A DNA stretch of 64,000 nucleotides, from contig CALUOQ010000008.1 of the NCBI GenBank assembly GCA_944322325.1, forward strand, positions 1 through 64,000, in the 5' to 3' direction. Of this stretch, positions 7,874 through 16,959 are shown piece after piece; the first letter of the stretch is position 1; the number at the start of each line of letters is the position of its first letter. The notes beneath the pieces are model-generated. The model was not told where the DNA came from and made no database searches. It saw only the letters and a list, made by a program, of their open reading frames with translations. The stretch is from an uncultured Alloprevotella sp. (GTDB taxonomy: Bacteria; Bacteroidota; Bacteroidia; Bacteroidales; Bacteroidaceae). The translations under genes were made by a program, and so were the position numbers.

Positions 7874-8001
7874 TTGTAGTAGTGCGATGGTGAATACGGG
7901 GATTGTCTGTGGAATTTGTGCGGTGCGGTTTGTTTTTGTAGGGATTAGCGGAATGGCTGTGCACAGCGTGCGTGAAACGGCCCGGTGGCGGGTGTGTCGG
8001 T

Positions 8002-9234
8002 TCAGCGCTTCTTCATCACGCTGTTGACGACGCGGACGGTGGATACGAGTTTGCCGGTTGAGGTGAACACGTCTACGTTCCATACGTGCGAGGAGCGCCC
8101 CTTGTGAACGACGGTACCTACGGCGCGCACGGTGTCGCCTTCGAGGGCTGAGGAGACGTGGTTACCGCTCACCTGCATACCGACAACGAATTCGTCCGTC
8201 TGACACAAGGCCATCGAGCCCAGTCCGGCTACGGTTTCAGCCAGGGCCAGCGTCGCGCCGCCGTGCAGGATGCCGAAGGGTTGGCGCGTACGGTGGTCGA
8301 CGGGCATCGTGGCTTCGACGCGGCCCTCCGTCAGGTAGGTGTATTGGATACCGAGGTTGCCCATGAGGCAGTGGCGGGTTTGTGCGTTGAGCTGGTCGAG
8401 CGACACTTGGGCGGCATGAATGTCCGAGAGGATGAACTGTTCGACGGCTTGAGCCACTCCGTCGGCCGTGTTGGAGTCGGTCGTGCGGTCGGCGCACCTT
8501 TTTACGGACTCGGGGGCGTGTCCCATCGCTACGCCCAGTCCGGCCAGTTGCAGCATCCCTACGTCGCAGGTTCCGTCGCCTATGGCCATCACTTCTTCGC
8601 GCCCTAGACCCAATCGTTCCAGCAGTACACCCAGCGTGTTCGCTTTGTCTACGGTGCAGGGTACTACTTCGAGGAAGAACGGTTCGGAGCGAAATACGTC
8701 GAGTTCGCCGTCAAGGCGCTTTTTCCAGTGAGCTTCCAGACCGCTCAGGGCCTCGTCGTCGTCGCTGACGAGCATGCACTTGTGTGGAGCGAAGTCCACG
8801 GCGGATGCCAGTTCGTCGACGGGCACAAGGCGGAGGCCGTTGAGCGTCGCTTCCGCCTGTACGTGAGGGTTGGAGGCGTTGTTGGTCAGGAGCGTATCCC
8901 CCCGGTACGTCAGTATGGCAAAGTTGTTTTTATGTGCCTTTTTCTCCAGATAAGGTATCATTTCGGGTGAGATGTTCCGCTCGAAGATCGTTGCGCCGTT
9001 CGTGGCGTCGATGATGACTGCCCCGTTGTAAGCAATGATGAAACCGCCGTACAGTCCCAGTTCCAGTGCCCGGGCAATCGGTTCGAGGCCGTGGGTGGGC
9101 CGTCCCGAGGCCAGCACGATGCGTACTCCTATTTGCTGCGCTTTTCGCAGTGTCGCCAGCGTGCGTTTGCTGACGGTATGTTCTTCGTTGAGCAAGGTCC
9201 CGTCTACGTCGAGCACCAGTAGTTTGTATGTCAT
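8002..9234 (-). CDS. HAD-IIB (Cof-type) phosphatase fused to hotdog (PaaI-like) thioesterase
   Basis: The protein has 410 residues and two domains. Residues 1-265 are a Cof-type HAD hydrolase with the nucleophile motif DVDGTLL near the start, ASGRPT, and the C-terminal acidic motif GDGTCDVGML. Here GDGTCD stands where GDGxND is usual. Residues from about 280 form a PaaI-like hotdog thioesterase with the characteristic GILHGGATLALAETVAGLGS and a typical C-terminal KGRSSHVWNVDV strand. That domain type includes 1,4-dihydroxy-2-naphthoyl-CoA thioesterases of menaquinone synthesis, a plausible but unproven role. No frameshift or stop separates the halves, so this is a true fusion. A TAACTTTG box lies 34 bp upstream. 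Confidence 0.85.
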   Translation of the reverse strand: MTYKLLVLDVDGTLLNEEHTVSKRTLATLRKAQQIGVRIVLASGRPTHGLEPIARALELGLYGGFIIAYNGAVIIDATNGATIFERNISPEMIPYLEKKAHKNNFAILTYRGDTLLTNNASNPHVQAEATLNGLRLVPVDELASAVDFAPHKCMLVSDDDEALSGLEAHWKKRLDGELDVFRSEPFFLEVVPCTVDKANTLGVLLERLGLGREEVMAIGDGTCDVGMLQLAGLGVAMGHAPESVKRCADRTTDSNTADGVAQAVEQFILSDIHAAQVSLDQLNAQTRHCLMGNLGIQYTYLTEGRVEATMPVDHRTRQPFGILHGGATLALAETVAGLGSMALCQTDEFVVGMQVSGNHVSSALEGDTVRAVGTVVHKGRSSHVWNVDVFTSTGKLVSTVRVVNSVMKKR

Positions 9235-9267
9235 GGCTGTTTGTGTTTAGAGGTGTAGTCTTGCCCT

Positions 9268-9275
9268 CAAAGTTA
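9268..9275 (-). promoter_or_regulatory. -7 box for the HAD/hotdog gene
   Basis: On the minus strand TAACTTTG fits TAnnTTTG. A clear -33 TTTG is not present, so support is moderate. Confidence 0.4.
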
Positions 9276-9345
9276 GGCTTTTTGCTGCTAACGTCCGCCG
9301 CCTTGCGCCTTAACGTTTCTGAAAAGCGCGGCCCGACCGCATAGG

Positions 9346-9381
9346 AAAAGCCCGCACCGGCCGCTTTCGCGGGGTGCGGGC
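9346..9381 (-). terminator. terminator of the hexosaminidase gene
   Basis: AAGCCCGCACC (9346-9356) pairs with GGTGCGGGCTT (9371-9381), an 11-bp perfect stem, 30 bp past the GH20 stop. The run after it on the minus strand is only TTCC, so termination relies on stem strength. Confidence 0.65.
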
Positions 9382-9411
9382 TTAGGGGGTGACTGAAGTG
9401 TCGCCGCGTCG

Positions 9412-12400
9412 TCAGGGCACGAGTCGCTTCTCGCCGTTCCGGATGAATACGCCCTTGCCCGGCTGTCGGACGGGGCGTCCGCTCAGGTCGTACCACGTGT
9501 CGCGGTCTTCGCTCTCTGTGTTTTCCACGGCGTCGATACCGACGGGTACGCGCCGCTTGTAGGTGTACGTCACGGTGAGGTTACGCGTCATGGTGCCGCT
9601 CGTTTCCGTTTCGCTGCACTCCACGACCGGGAAGGTCAGCGGTGCGTCAGCCGGGGCGCTGAGGGTGTAGGGCGCACCGGCCTCGACGTAGTACGTGTAG
9701 GTGCCTTTTCCTACGCTACCTCCGTTCTCGTTCCGGCAGATGTACGTGAGCGTGAAGTAAGGCTCCGTGCGGAAAGTGTACACCTTGTACGGCGTGGCTT
9801 CGCTCCAGCCCGTGAAGCCACCGCCCGAGTTGCCGTTGAAGTAACGCCCGTTTGTTCCCTGTATGCTCCAGCTTTCGCCGTCGTATCGGAAGGTGAAGGT
9901 GTCGCCGTCGTTGCTGGCCGTGACGCTGCTACCGCTGGGCAGCTGGGGGATGAACTTGCCGTTGAAGGCTTCCAGCTGGTATCCGTTGCCTCGTTTCACG
10001 GCGCGCCATACGTGGGCCGGTGTGCCGCTGACGACGTAGCTGGCCAGCACTTGTTGCGTTTCCGGATGGATGTACAGGAAACCGTTGCGGCTTTGGTTGC
10101 GGTTGTCGTTGTTGTAGAGCAGGTAGTAGTGCCCGTCTTCAATCTCGGTCACTTCCTCGAGGCGCTCGGCGAACGAGGGGATGGCCTCTGTCTGGTAAGT
10201 GAGGTCGACCACCGTGTCGCTCGTCAGGGCGAACGACGGCGAGGCGCTGGCCTCGTCGAAGGTGAAGAAGGCCAGTTCGGGAGCCTCCCAACTGAAAGGT
10301 GTCGTAGCGGCTTCCTCGGTCGTGAGCGTATCGGTCACCTCGCTGATGAGTGGTCCGCCCGGGGCAAGGCAGCGCAGCCGTGCCGTGAAGGCGGTGCGCT
10401 CGTACTCGAGTTCGTACGTCAGGTTGCCTGTCAGGCTGTCCGTGCCGGTCAGGTTTTGCGTCACGCAGGTGTGGCCCGCTATCTCGGGGGGCGTGGGTTG
10501 ATAGGGCTTGCCGAGTTCGGCACTCTGGGTGAAGGAGCCCAGCGTCCGGCCGTCGCGGTCGCGTGCCGTGTAGGTGATGGTGGCTACTTCGACGAACCGG
10601 TACTGCGTGCCTTGCGGTACGAGGGCGTCTGCCGTCGGTGTGAATGTTCCGGGGTTGACGGCATAGCCTTCACCGACGGGGATGAGCAGGGCGCCGGCCG
10701 TCGTGCCGAGGCTGAAGCTGTGTGTGGCCGGGTCGTTCACCGCCTGTAGGCTGACCGCATTTCCGCCGAGTCTGACGGGAGCAGTGAGGCTGCTGACGGA
10801 GCGGCCCGTCGTGGCGTTGGTCAGGCGCAGGGTCTGTTTGCCGTCGGCCATCGTGCTGGCCGTGACGGTCCAAGCGTCGGCGCCCCAAGGTCCTTTGGCG
10901 TATCCCAGCGCCGTGCCGCCGTTGTCGCTCAGACGCAGTCCGTCGAAAGCCGGGGCCTCAATGCACTCGATGCGGTACGTCTTACCGCTGACGAGCGTGT
11001 CGTAGGCCAGTTCGGGCTCGGGCTCCGGTTCGGGGGCCGGTTCGGGGTCGAGGTCGACGAAGGTGAAGAGACCGCCGTTGCCGTCGGCCGGATTGCCATA
11101 GACGTTGATGCGCAACTGTTTGCCCGCGGCGGCCATGTTCATGTACTGGCCGGTGTACTGGTCGCTGCGGATGGAGTAGTAGTGGTTCTCGCCGTCCTCG
11201 CCGTAGTAGCTACCCTCGCCGAGCACGAAGTTGTAGTGGCGCGTGGTGTAGTCGTAGCTCCATGTGCCGTCGGTCGAGGCCGCCGAAGCGGTGGGGCTGA
11301 CCGAACCGTCGGGCCAAGCCTCGCACACCATGGCGTACTTGCCCGAACCCGCGGGGTCGGCGACAAATTGCCAGCTCTGATACTTGCGCAGGGTGTCGGT
11401 CTCGTCGTCGATGGCGGTGTCGCTCCATAGCAGACCCACGCGGGCGCCATTTCCTTGATACTGAGCCAGGGCCGGGGCATCGCGGCTGAGCAGTGTGACG
11501 CTACGCCCGGCGCGAGGCGACGAGGCCCGGCTGTCCAGCCGGTAGTACTTGCCGGCCTCGGGCATCACCTGGGCGGCGTCGCCGTCGGTCCGCACGAGAT
11601 AGTCACACCATGCGTAGTCGCCGTAGTTGAGCAGTACCGTGTCGGCGCGCAGACGGCCGAGGAAGTCGTCGAAGTCGCGCAGGTTGTCCTGTGTCCAGCC
11701 CACTTCGGCCATGGCGATGAGACGCGGCAGGGCCTGATACTCGAGCAGGTAGTCGCTCGACACGTGTTCGCACCAGAACGTGCCCTGCACGCCGAGCGTC
11801 TTTCCGCGCACGGTGGGGCGGTGGTTGTACACCACCTCGAGGGTGGCGTCGGTGCCCGATCCGGCGTTGTGCACCTCGTCCGGCCGCGGGCTCTGTTTGC
11901 GGTTGATGTACCAGGCCGGCTGGGGCGTCAGGATGGTCTGCATGCCGAGGTTTTGGGCCACGCTCGAGGCGTTTTCAGCGCCCACCCAGCACATGATGGT
12001 CAGGTCGTCGCCGCGCAGCAGCTGTGTGTCCGAACCCTGCGCCGTGACGCTTTCGTTCCACGCGATGAGGCGGCGGCGCTTGGCGGGATCCTCCTTACCG
12101 GCCATGTATTGGGCCAGTTCGTGGGTGAAGTGGCTCTGTAGCTCGCGCACGTGGTCGAGTCCCAGCGAGTCCATCAGCGCCTGGCAGTCAGCGTTGGCCT
12201 CCCATGCGGTCGAGGGGCACTCGTCACCGCCGATGTGGATGTATTCGTAGGGGAAAATCTCGGTGAGCTCGTCGAGGATGTCCTTGCAGAACTGTATCGC
12301 TTGGGGGTTGGCCACGTTGAGCACGTCGGTCGACACGCCCGCCTCGCACCAGACACGGTGCGTTCCGTAGGGGTCGCACGACAGTTCGGGGTAGGCCGTG

Positions 12401-13236
12401 ATAGCGGCGCACATGTGGCCGGGCATTTCGATTTCGGGGATAACGTCGATGTGGCGCGCGGCGGCGTAGGCCACGACCTCCTTCATCTGCGCGACGGTGT
12501 AGTAAAAGGGGCCGTACTGGTCGGCCACGAAGTAGCGCCCATGCACGGGGTCAACGTCCCACGAACCTTGGCGTGAGGCGGCCACCGTTTGTAGTTTCGG
12601 GTACTTGGGCATTTCGAAGCGCCACCCTTGGTCGTCCGTCAGGTGCCAGTGGAAACGGTTCATCTTGTAGTAGGCCATCACGTCGAGGATACGCTTGATT
12701 TCGTCGACCTCGAAGAAGTGGCGGGCGCAGTCGAGCATGAAGCCGCGGTAGCTGAATCGCGGTTTGTCCGTCACTTCGCAGGCCGGGGCGGCATACTGCG
12801 TGACTGTAGGGTCGGTCCGTTCGGCCATCACGTTGCGCGGCAGGAGCATTTTGAGCGTCTGGAAGGCGTAGAAGAAGCCAGCGGCCGTCTGTGCCCGCAG
12901 TGTGACGCCTTCGGGCGCGACATTGAGCTGGTAGCCCTCGGCGCCGAGCGTGGCGTCGTCGACGTGCAGGCAGACGACCTCGGCCGTGGCGTCGGCCGTG
13001 GAGGTCACGCCGAGCCCCGAGGCCGCGTTCAGGGCTTCGACAAAGCGCAGGGCCTCCGCCTTGAGGCTGTCGGGCAGGGCCTCGCAGGCCACCCGCGTCT
13101 GCGCGGTAAAGGTGAACTGACCCTCGCCCGCGGCGTACGTTGCCGGGCGGGGAATGACATTTTGACCTCTCGCGCCTGGAGCGAGGCCGAGGGCGAGGCC
13201 CAGCGTGAGCAGGGCTGTGAGCGTAAATTTCCTCAT
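9412..13236 (-). CDS. secreted GH20 beta-N-acetylhexosaminidase, multidomain
   Basis: The 1274-residue protein removes terminal GlcNAc/GalNAc from glycans. A signal peptide (about 1-24) is followed by a GH20b-type N-domain (30-150) and the GH20 barrel (about 160-510), with YRGFMLDCARHFF, FHWHLTDDQGWRFE and the catalytic pair Asp338-Glu339 in HIGGDECPSTAWE. The long C-terminal part has beta-rich segments, a PEPAPEPEPEPE linker near residue 750 and a final tail WYDLSGRPVRQPGKG...NGEKRLVP. That tail resembles a sorting tail shared with the proteins at 24951 and 27895. I chose the start at 13236 because the upstream extension has no signal-peptide character and a TACATTTG box lies at 13278-13285, inside that extension. 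Likely acts on mucin or host N-glycans at the surface. Confidence 0.92.
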   Translation of the reverse strand: MRKFTLTALLTLGLALGLAPGARGQNVIPRPATYAAGEGQFTFTAQTRVACEALPDSLKAEALRFVEALNAASGLGVTSTADATAEVVCLHVDDATLGAEGYQLNVAPEGVTLRAQTAAGFFYAFQTLKMLLPRNVMAERTDPTVTQYAAPACEVTDKPRFSYRGFMLDCARHFFEVDEIKRILDVMAYYKMNRFHWHLTDDQGWRFEMPKYPKLQTVAASRQGSWDVDPVHGRYFVADQYGPFYYTVAQMKEVVAYAAARHIDVIPEIEMPGHMCAAITAYPELSCDPYGTHRVWCEAGVSTDVLNVANPQAIQFCKDILDELTEIFPYEYIHIGGDECPSTAWEANADCQALMDSLGLDHVRELQSHFTHELAQYMAGKEDPAKRRRLIAWNESVTAQGSDTQLLRGDDLTIMCWVGAENASSVAQNLGMQTILTPQPAWYINRKQSPRPDEVHNAGSGTDATLEVVYNHRPTVRGKTLGVQGTFWCEHVSSDYLLEYQALPRLIAMAEVGWTQDNLRDFDDFLGRLRADTVLLNYGDYAWCDYLVRTDGDAAQVMPEAGKYYRLDSRASSPRAGRSVTLLSRDAPALAQYQGNGARVGLLWSDTAIDDETDTLRKYQSWQFVADPAGSGKYAMVCEAWPDGSVSPTASAASTDGTWSYDYTTRHYNFVLGEGSYYGEDGENHYYSIRSDQYTGQYMNMAAAGKQLRINVYGNPADGNGGLFTFVDLDPEPAPEPEPEPELAYDTLVSGKTYRIECIEAPAFDGLRLSDNGGTALGYAKGPWGADAWTVTASTMADGKQTLRLTNATTGRSVSSLTAPVRLGGNAVSLQAVNDPATHSFSLGTTAGALLIPVGEGYAVNPGTFTPTADALVPQGTQYRFVEVATITYTARDRDGRTLGSFTQSAELGKPYQPTPPEIAGHTCVTQNLTGTDSLTGNLTYELEYERTAFTARLRCLAPGGPLISEVTDTLTTEEAATTPFSWEAPELAFFTFDEASASPSFALTSDTVVDLTYQTEAIPSFAERLEEVTEIEDGHYYLLYNNDNRNQSRNGFLYIHPETQQVLASYVVSGTPAHVWRAVKRGNGYQLEAFNGKFIPQLPSGSSVTASNDGDTFTFRYDGESWSIQGTNGRYFNGNSGGGFTGWSEATPYKVYTFRTEPYFTLTYICRNENGGSVGKGTYTYYVEAGAPYTLSAPADAPLTFPVVECSETETSGTMTRNLTVTYTYKRRVPVGIDAVENTESEDRDTWYDLSGRPVRQPGKGVFIRNGEKRLVP

Positions 13237-13277
13237 CTTTTTCCGGTAAAAAATTAGTGCGTGAAACAAAACCGCCT

Positions 13278-13285
13278 CAAATGTA
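13278..13285 (-). promoter_or_regulatory. -7 box for the hexosaminidase gene
   Basis: TACATTTG on the minus strand, 42 bp before the chosen start codon. It supports that start over longer frames reaching 13401. Confidence 0.45.
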
Positions 13286-13412
13286 CGAAAAAACGCGACA
13301 CCCCGCCTCAGCCGAAGTCCGGTTTTTCGGAAGAAATGAACGAGTGGGACAAAATTCCGGGGTCGTGCCCGCTGGTTCGTCCGTTGTCCGCGTAAAAACA
13401 AGTGTAGTCCCC

Positions 13413-13477
13413 GGAAATCCTGTCGTAGCGATAGAAATTTCTATCGTAGTCTTAGGAATTTCTGTCGCTACGACAGG
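13413..13477. repeat. degenerate tandem repeat, about 21-22 bp units (left array)
   Basis: Three imperfect units begin with GAAAT or GAATT, for example GAAATCCTGTCGTAGCGATA (13414-13433), then 13434-13455 and 13456-13477. The consensus is about GAAATTTCTRTCGYAGYSWTAG. Each unit is itself partly palindromic (CCTGTCGTAGCGATAGG-like). The same family recurs at 24758-24838, on the other side of the peptide-system cluster. Confidence 0.6.
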
Positions 13478-13505
13478 CGCGACGGAGGCAGTACTTGGGC
13501 GAGAC

Positions 13506-16454
13506 TTAGTTAGCAGCAGTTTTATTTCCTATGGTTTTGTTCTTCTTGGGTGCGATGTTGAGGCGGTAGGCGATGCGAGCCATGAAGTAGCGGGGGACGG
13601 TGTTGTACCACGTCTCGGTGCGTCCCTGGCTGTCGACTGTGCGGCGTACGTCGGAGAGCTGGCCCAGGATGTCGAACCCGTCGAGCGAGAGGACGAGGTT
13701 ACGCTTCGGGAGCATGGACTTGGAGAGGCGGAGGTTCCAGACGAGGTCGTCGGTGTTCATCGAGGCGTCGTCGTATCCGCGCCGGCTGTACATGGTGATG
13801 TCTGTGGCAATCTCGAGGTCCCATGGCAGGTGGATGGTGGTTTTGAGTCCGTACTGGAAGTCGACGCTGCTCATCGTGGCGAAGTCGGCTCGGGGGCTGG
13901 TGGCGTAGGCCCAGGTGGCCTGTGCGTGGCCTTCCAGTCTGATGTTGTCGAAGTTGTAGCTTCCTTTGATATTTTCTGTCAGCCTGAGGTTTCGCACACT
14001 GCTTCGCCCGTTGCCTGCGTCGTCGGTGACCCAGGCGAAGTCCACGCTGTTGCGGTAATACAGTCGGGTGTATGCGTAAAGCCAGCCGCGAAATCCCTTG
14101 CCGAGCGAGCGGCTGTAGGTGCCGTCGATGCTGGCGTCCCAGTTCCCGTTGGCGTTGCGTGGTTGGGTGATGTAGGTTCCCGTAGTCCGGTCGTAGGTCA
14201 GCGCCTGCCCGATGGAGGACAGGTACAGGTTGTACCGCATGCGGATATTCCCGCCGTCATGAAACCGGTCTTTGCGGCGGCTTTTTGCGATATTGGCCTG
14301 AAATGAATGCTGTCGGGGCGACTTCAGCGCCGGATTGCTCAGCCAAAGGTTCAGCGGGTTGGTGTTGTCGCGCAGGTCGAGCAGGTCGCTCATCGTCGGG
14401 GCGGTGCGGGTGAAACTGTAGCTGAACGTGACGTCCTTCAGCTGGTAACCGACAGACGGGTTCAGGGTGAAGAAGTGGCGGCTCTTCTCCTGTTCCTGTC
14501 CGCCTCGCCGGTCGAGTATCCAGTCGTGGCGGGCGATGGCTTTCAGCGCGAAGGTCAGGTTTCCCCATCGTTTGGTGTTCAGCGCGCCGTTAAAGGTGGG
14601 ATTGTGCTCCTTGGTGCGGCGGGGACGGTGGTAACTGTTGGGGCTGTCGAGGACTTGTTGGAGTGAGTCGCGGGTGGAGGGCAGGGTGCCGAAGGGGAGT
14701 CCGTCGGGGGAGTTCCAGCCGTCGAAATGGTCGAGGCGGTAGAGGGAGCGGTCGTAGGTCGAGTAACTTTGCCGGAAACTGTAATTCAAGTTCCAGCTGA
14801 ACCGACAGTCGTCCGGACCGACGGGACGGGCCTTGACCGTGATGGAGGTGCCCCAGTCGTAGGCGTCGGAGGGGAAGGTCCCGTAGTAGTTGCGGAAATC
14901 CGGCTCGCTGGAGTAGTTCGTCCCGTAGCGGATGTCCGACCGCGAGAAGTCCGAAGCCTTTTCTCGGTTGAAACGGCCCCAAATGCTCATGTTGTCCACG
15001 TAAATCCAGTAGAGGGTGGGCAGGCTGATGTATAGGCTGCCGCCTGTCTTCCATTTCTCGGTTTCGCCCCGACTCAGGTTCTCGCTTCGGTGGATAAGGA
15101 AGCGGTTTAGCCGGTCGCTGCCTGTGGGCGCAAAGAGGCTGTCAAGTGTTTCGCCGCGGTAGGCGTCGGTCGGGTCCTGGTCGAAGTTGGCTGACTGCGA
15201 GAGGCCGTTGTTTCTCGTGCGGGTGTAGGTGACGTCCGGGCTAAACTCGAAATAGACCTGCTTGGCTTTGAGCTTCAATCGGTTGTCCCAGCCAATTTCC
15301 GTGTGCATGTAGTCGCTGGAATACCGGCTACGTCCGTAGGTGTCGCCCGAGGTGAAATAGTTGGTTTTCGTAGTGACGGCGCGCTCGTGGGTGTCCTCGC
15401 GGCGGGCCTTCAGGGAGGACAGCAGTTCGCCCCAGTCCTCGTCGCCGCTGATGAGCAGTTCCAGTCCGCCCGATTTCGTCGTCAGTTGGTTTCGCGGAGT
15501 TTCTGTCGGGTTGGACCACGTTCCGTTTGACCCCGGGCTGCGGGTATCGTTCAGGTTGTTCAGGTTACCGAAAACCGAGAGGCGCGATTCGTCGGCAAAG
15601 CTGACGCCGATGGCACGACCCAGGTAGCGGTCCTCGGTGCCGTAACCTGCCTCGACATTGCCTATCCAGCCGATGGAGTATTGCTTTTTCAGGTGGACGT
15701 CCATGACGAACGCCGTGGGTGTGCCGTCTGATTTCAGATAAGCGTCGTCGCCCGCCTTGTCGTAGACTTTCACCTTGTCCACCATGTACGAGGGCAGGTT
15801 CTGCAAGGCCACAAGGGGGTCGCCGCGGAAGAAGTCCTTTCCGTTGAGCAGCAGCCGCTCGACGTACCGGCCGTTTACGGTGATTTGTCCGTATCGATTG
15901 AGCTGGACACCGGGCAGCGCACTGATGAGGTTTTCGAGCATGGAGCCCGCCGCCATGCGGAGCACGTCGGCGTTGTAAACGAGGGTGTCGCCCTTCATCA
16001 CCATCAGGATTTTCGACGCCTTTACCTTGGCTTCGCCCAGTTCGACGGCCAGGGGCAGGAGATACACGTTGCCCAATGACCAGGTCCTCACGCGTTGCCC
16101 GAGTTCCCGGGTCGGGATTTTCACTTTTTTGTACAGCGTCGAGTATCCCGTCAAGTCGTAGCGCAGGAGGTATTCGCCCGGACCGGGCACCTTTACCTTA
16201 CAGGCATACTTTACAAATCTTGTAGGACCGAACGGCATAATCATTGTTTCCCCGTATTCTTCGTAGCCGGAGAATGCGGCGTGGATAATGGTGCTGTCGA
16301 GCGTCATCGACGTGACGCGCACGCCCTGTAGTTCTTTCCGTGTCTGTCCGTCCAGTACTTTCATGTCGATGGTGATGCTGTCGCCGGCGCGTAGGTAGAG
16401 TGGGGTGAGGCACAGCAGGAGAAGCAGAACCATCGGGTGATGATGAGATTTCAT
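13506..16454 (-). CDS. outer-membrane beta-barrel (TonB-receptor-like) protein
   Basis: The protein has 982 residues. A signal peptide (about 1-24) is followed by a carboxypeptidase-like beta-sandwich region and a plug-like region containing PGVQLNRYGQITVNGRYVE and LLLNGKDFFRGDPLVAL, then a long barrel with many alternating aromatic strands (outer membrane beta-barrel family 3 type). It is the last gene of the peptide-system operon, 75 bp after the precursor-like gene, and a hairpin in that gap may lower its expression relative to the peptide. A paralogue with the same NGKDFF motif lies at 21294. A role in export, uptake or recognition of the peptide product is inference from context. Confidence 0.85.
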   Translation of the reverse strand: MKSHHHPMVLLLLLCLTPLYLRAGDSITIDMKVLDGQTRKELQGVRVTSMTLDSTIIHAAFSGYEEYGETMIMPFGPTRFVKYACKVKVPGPGEYLLRYDLTGYSTLYKKVKIPTRELGQRVRTWSLGNVYLLPLAVELGEAKVKASKILMVMKGDTLVYNADVLRMAAGSMLENLISALPGVQLNRYGQITVNGRYVERLLLNGKDFFRGDPLVALQNLPSYMVDKVKVYDKAGDDAYLKSDGTPTAFVMDVHLKKQYSIGWIGNVEAGYGTEDRYLGRAIGVSFADESRLSVFGNLNNLNDTRSPGSNGTWSNPTETPRNQLTTKSGGLELLISGDEDWGELLSSLKARREDTHERAVTTKTNYFTSGDTYGRSRYSSDYMHTEIGWDNRLKLKAKQVYFEFSPDVTYTRTRNNGLSQSANFDQDPTDAYRGETLDSLFAPTGSDRLNRFLIHRSENLSRGETEKWKTGGSLYISLPTLYWIYVDNMSIWGRFNREKASDFSRSDIRYGTNYSSEPDFRNYYGTFPSDAYDWGTSITVKARPVGPDDCRFSWNLNYSFRQSYSTYDRSLYRLDHFDGWNSPDGLPFGTLPSTRDSLQQVLDSPNSYHRPRRTKEHNPTFNGALNTKRWGNLTFALKAIARHDWILDRRGGQEQEKSRHFFTLNPSVGYQLKDVTFSYSFTRTAPTMSDLLDLRDNTNPLNLWLSNPALKSPRQHSFQANIAKSRRKDRFHDGGNIRMRYNLYLSSIGQALTYDRTTGTYITQPRNANGNWDASIDGTYSRSLGKGFRGWLYAYTRLYYRNSVDFAWVTDDAGNGRSSVRNLRLTENIKGSYNFDNIRLEGHAQATWAYATSPRADFATMSSVDFQYGLKTTIHLPWDLEIATDITMYSRRGYDDASMNTDDLVWNLRLSKSMLPKRNLVLSLDGFDILGQLSDVRRTVDSQGRTETWYNTVPRYFMARIAYRLNIAPKKNKTIGNKTAAN

Positions 16455-16472
16455 GGCTGTTTCTTTTTAAGG

Positions 16473-16504
16473 GGTCCGCACCCTTTTTCTTGAGAGTGCG
16501 GACC
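16473..16504 (-). terminator. hairpin between precursor gene and receptor gene (attenuator-like)
   Basis: GGTCCGCAC (16473-16481) and GTGCGGACC (16496-16504) form a perfect 9-bp stem in the 75-bp gap. On the minus strand it is followed by CCTTAAAAAG, a poor T tract, so partial termination or mRNA stabilisation is more likely than full termination. Confidence 0.55.
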
Positions 16505-16529
16505 GTGTGAATGAAGGGTTACAAGGCCT

Positions 16530-16898
16530 TTAGCAAGAACCCGGACGGGATTTGAGCACACCGGAGGATTTGATGCAACTGCCTTTTTTGTCTTCGTTCC
16601 ATACGGCGCAGGCTTCCGCGCATAGTTGTGTGCAGTCGGGTTCCTCCGAAGTATAAATGGATACGTCTTGCTCCCAATCCACTTCTACTTTCTTCCCGTC
16701 TTTGATCTCCTCTTTTGTGAAAGTGCATAGGCATACATAAGTGCCCAAAACACCCCCGGACCCACTTCCCGAGCCCGAGCCGGACCCGCTGCCGCTGCCA
16801 TAATCCGGATTGCTGAAACTGCCGGACACGCTCTTCAGTTCTTCCGAAGACAGCACGTCGCCCTTCATGGGGTCAACGTTAAGATCAATCTTTTTCAT
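16530..16898 (-). CDS. precursor-like Cys-rich peptide with (Gly-Ser)7 segment
   Basis: The 122-residue protein opens with MKKIDLNVDPMKGDVLSSEE and then LKSVSGS. It resembles leaders of Bacteroidales natural-product precursors (MKKI...LS.EEL..I.GG), except that GS stands at the usual double glycine. A Tyr is followed by seven Gly-Ser pairs (residues 34-47) and then a true GG (48-49), a possible cleavage point. The remaining core has seven cysteines at 56, 58, 89, 93, 97, 108 and the very last residue, 122. The Gly-Ser pairs use four different Ser codons, so the repeat is kept at protein level and is not simple DNA slippage. A longer frame reaches 17213 but overlaps the upstream gene; ATG 16898 gives the leader-like start. 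Inferred substrate of the adjacent glycosyltransferases and redox fusion. Confidence 0.7.
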   Translation of the reverse strand: MKKIDLNVDPMKGDVLSSEELKSVSGSFSNPDYGSGSGSGSGSGSGSGGVLGTYVCLCTFTKEEIKDGKKVEVDWEQDVSIYTSEEPDCTQLCAEACAVWNEDKKGSCIKSSGVLKSRPGSC

Positions 16899-16959
16899 GA
16901 TGTTGAATTTTTTGTTTTCCCGGTCTTTAAGCTTCCCGGGGCTTGCTATTATACGGTTG

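Noticed and set aside
7800-8027. A 75-codon plus-strand frame overlapping the end of the HAD/hotdog gene
   Set aside because: It runs through the terminator hairpin and into the opposite strand of a real gene, with no family resemblance.
9237-13401. A longer start for the hexosaminidase at 13401
   Set aside because: The extra 55 residues are basic and unlike a signal peptide, and a promoter-like box lies inside them. The ATG at 13236 gives a proper signal peptide.
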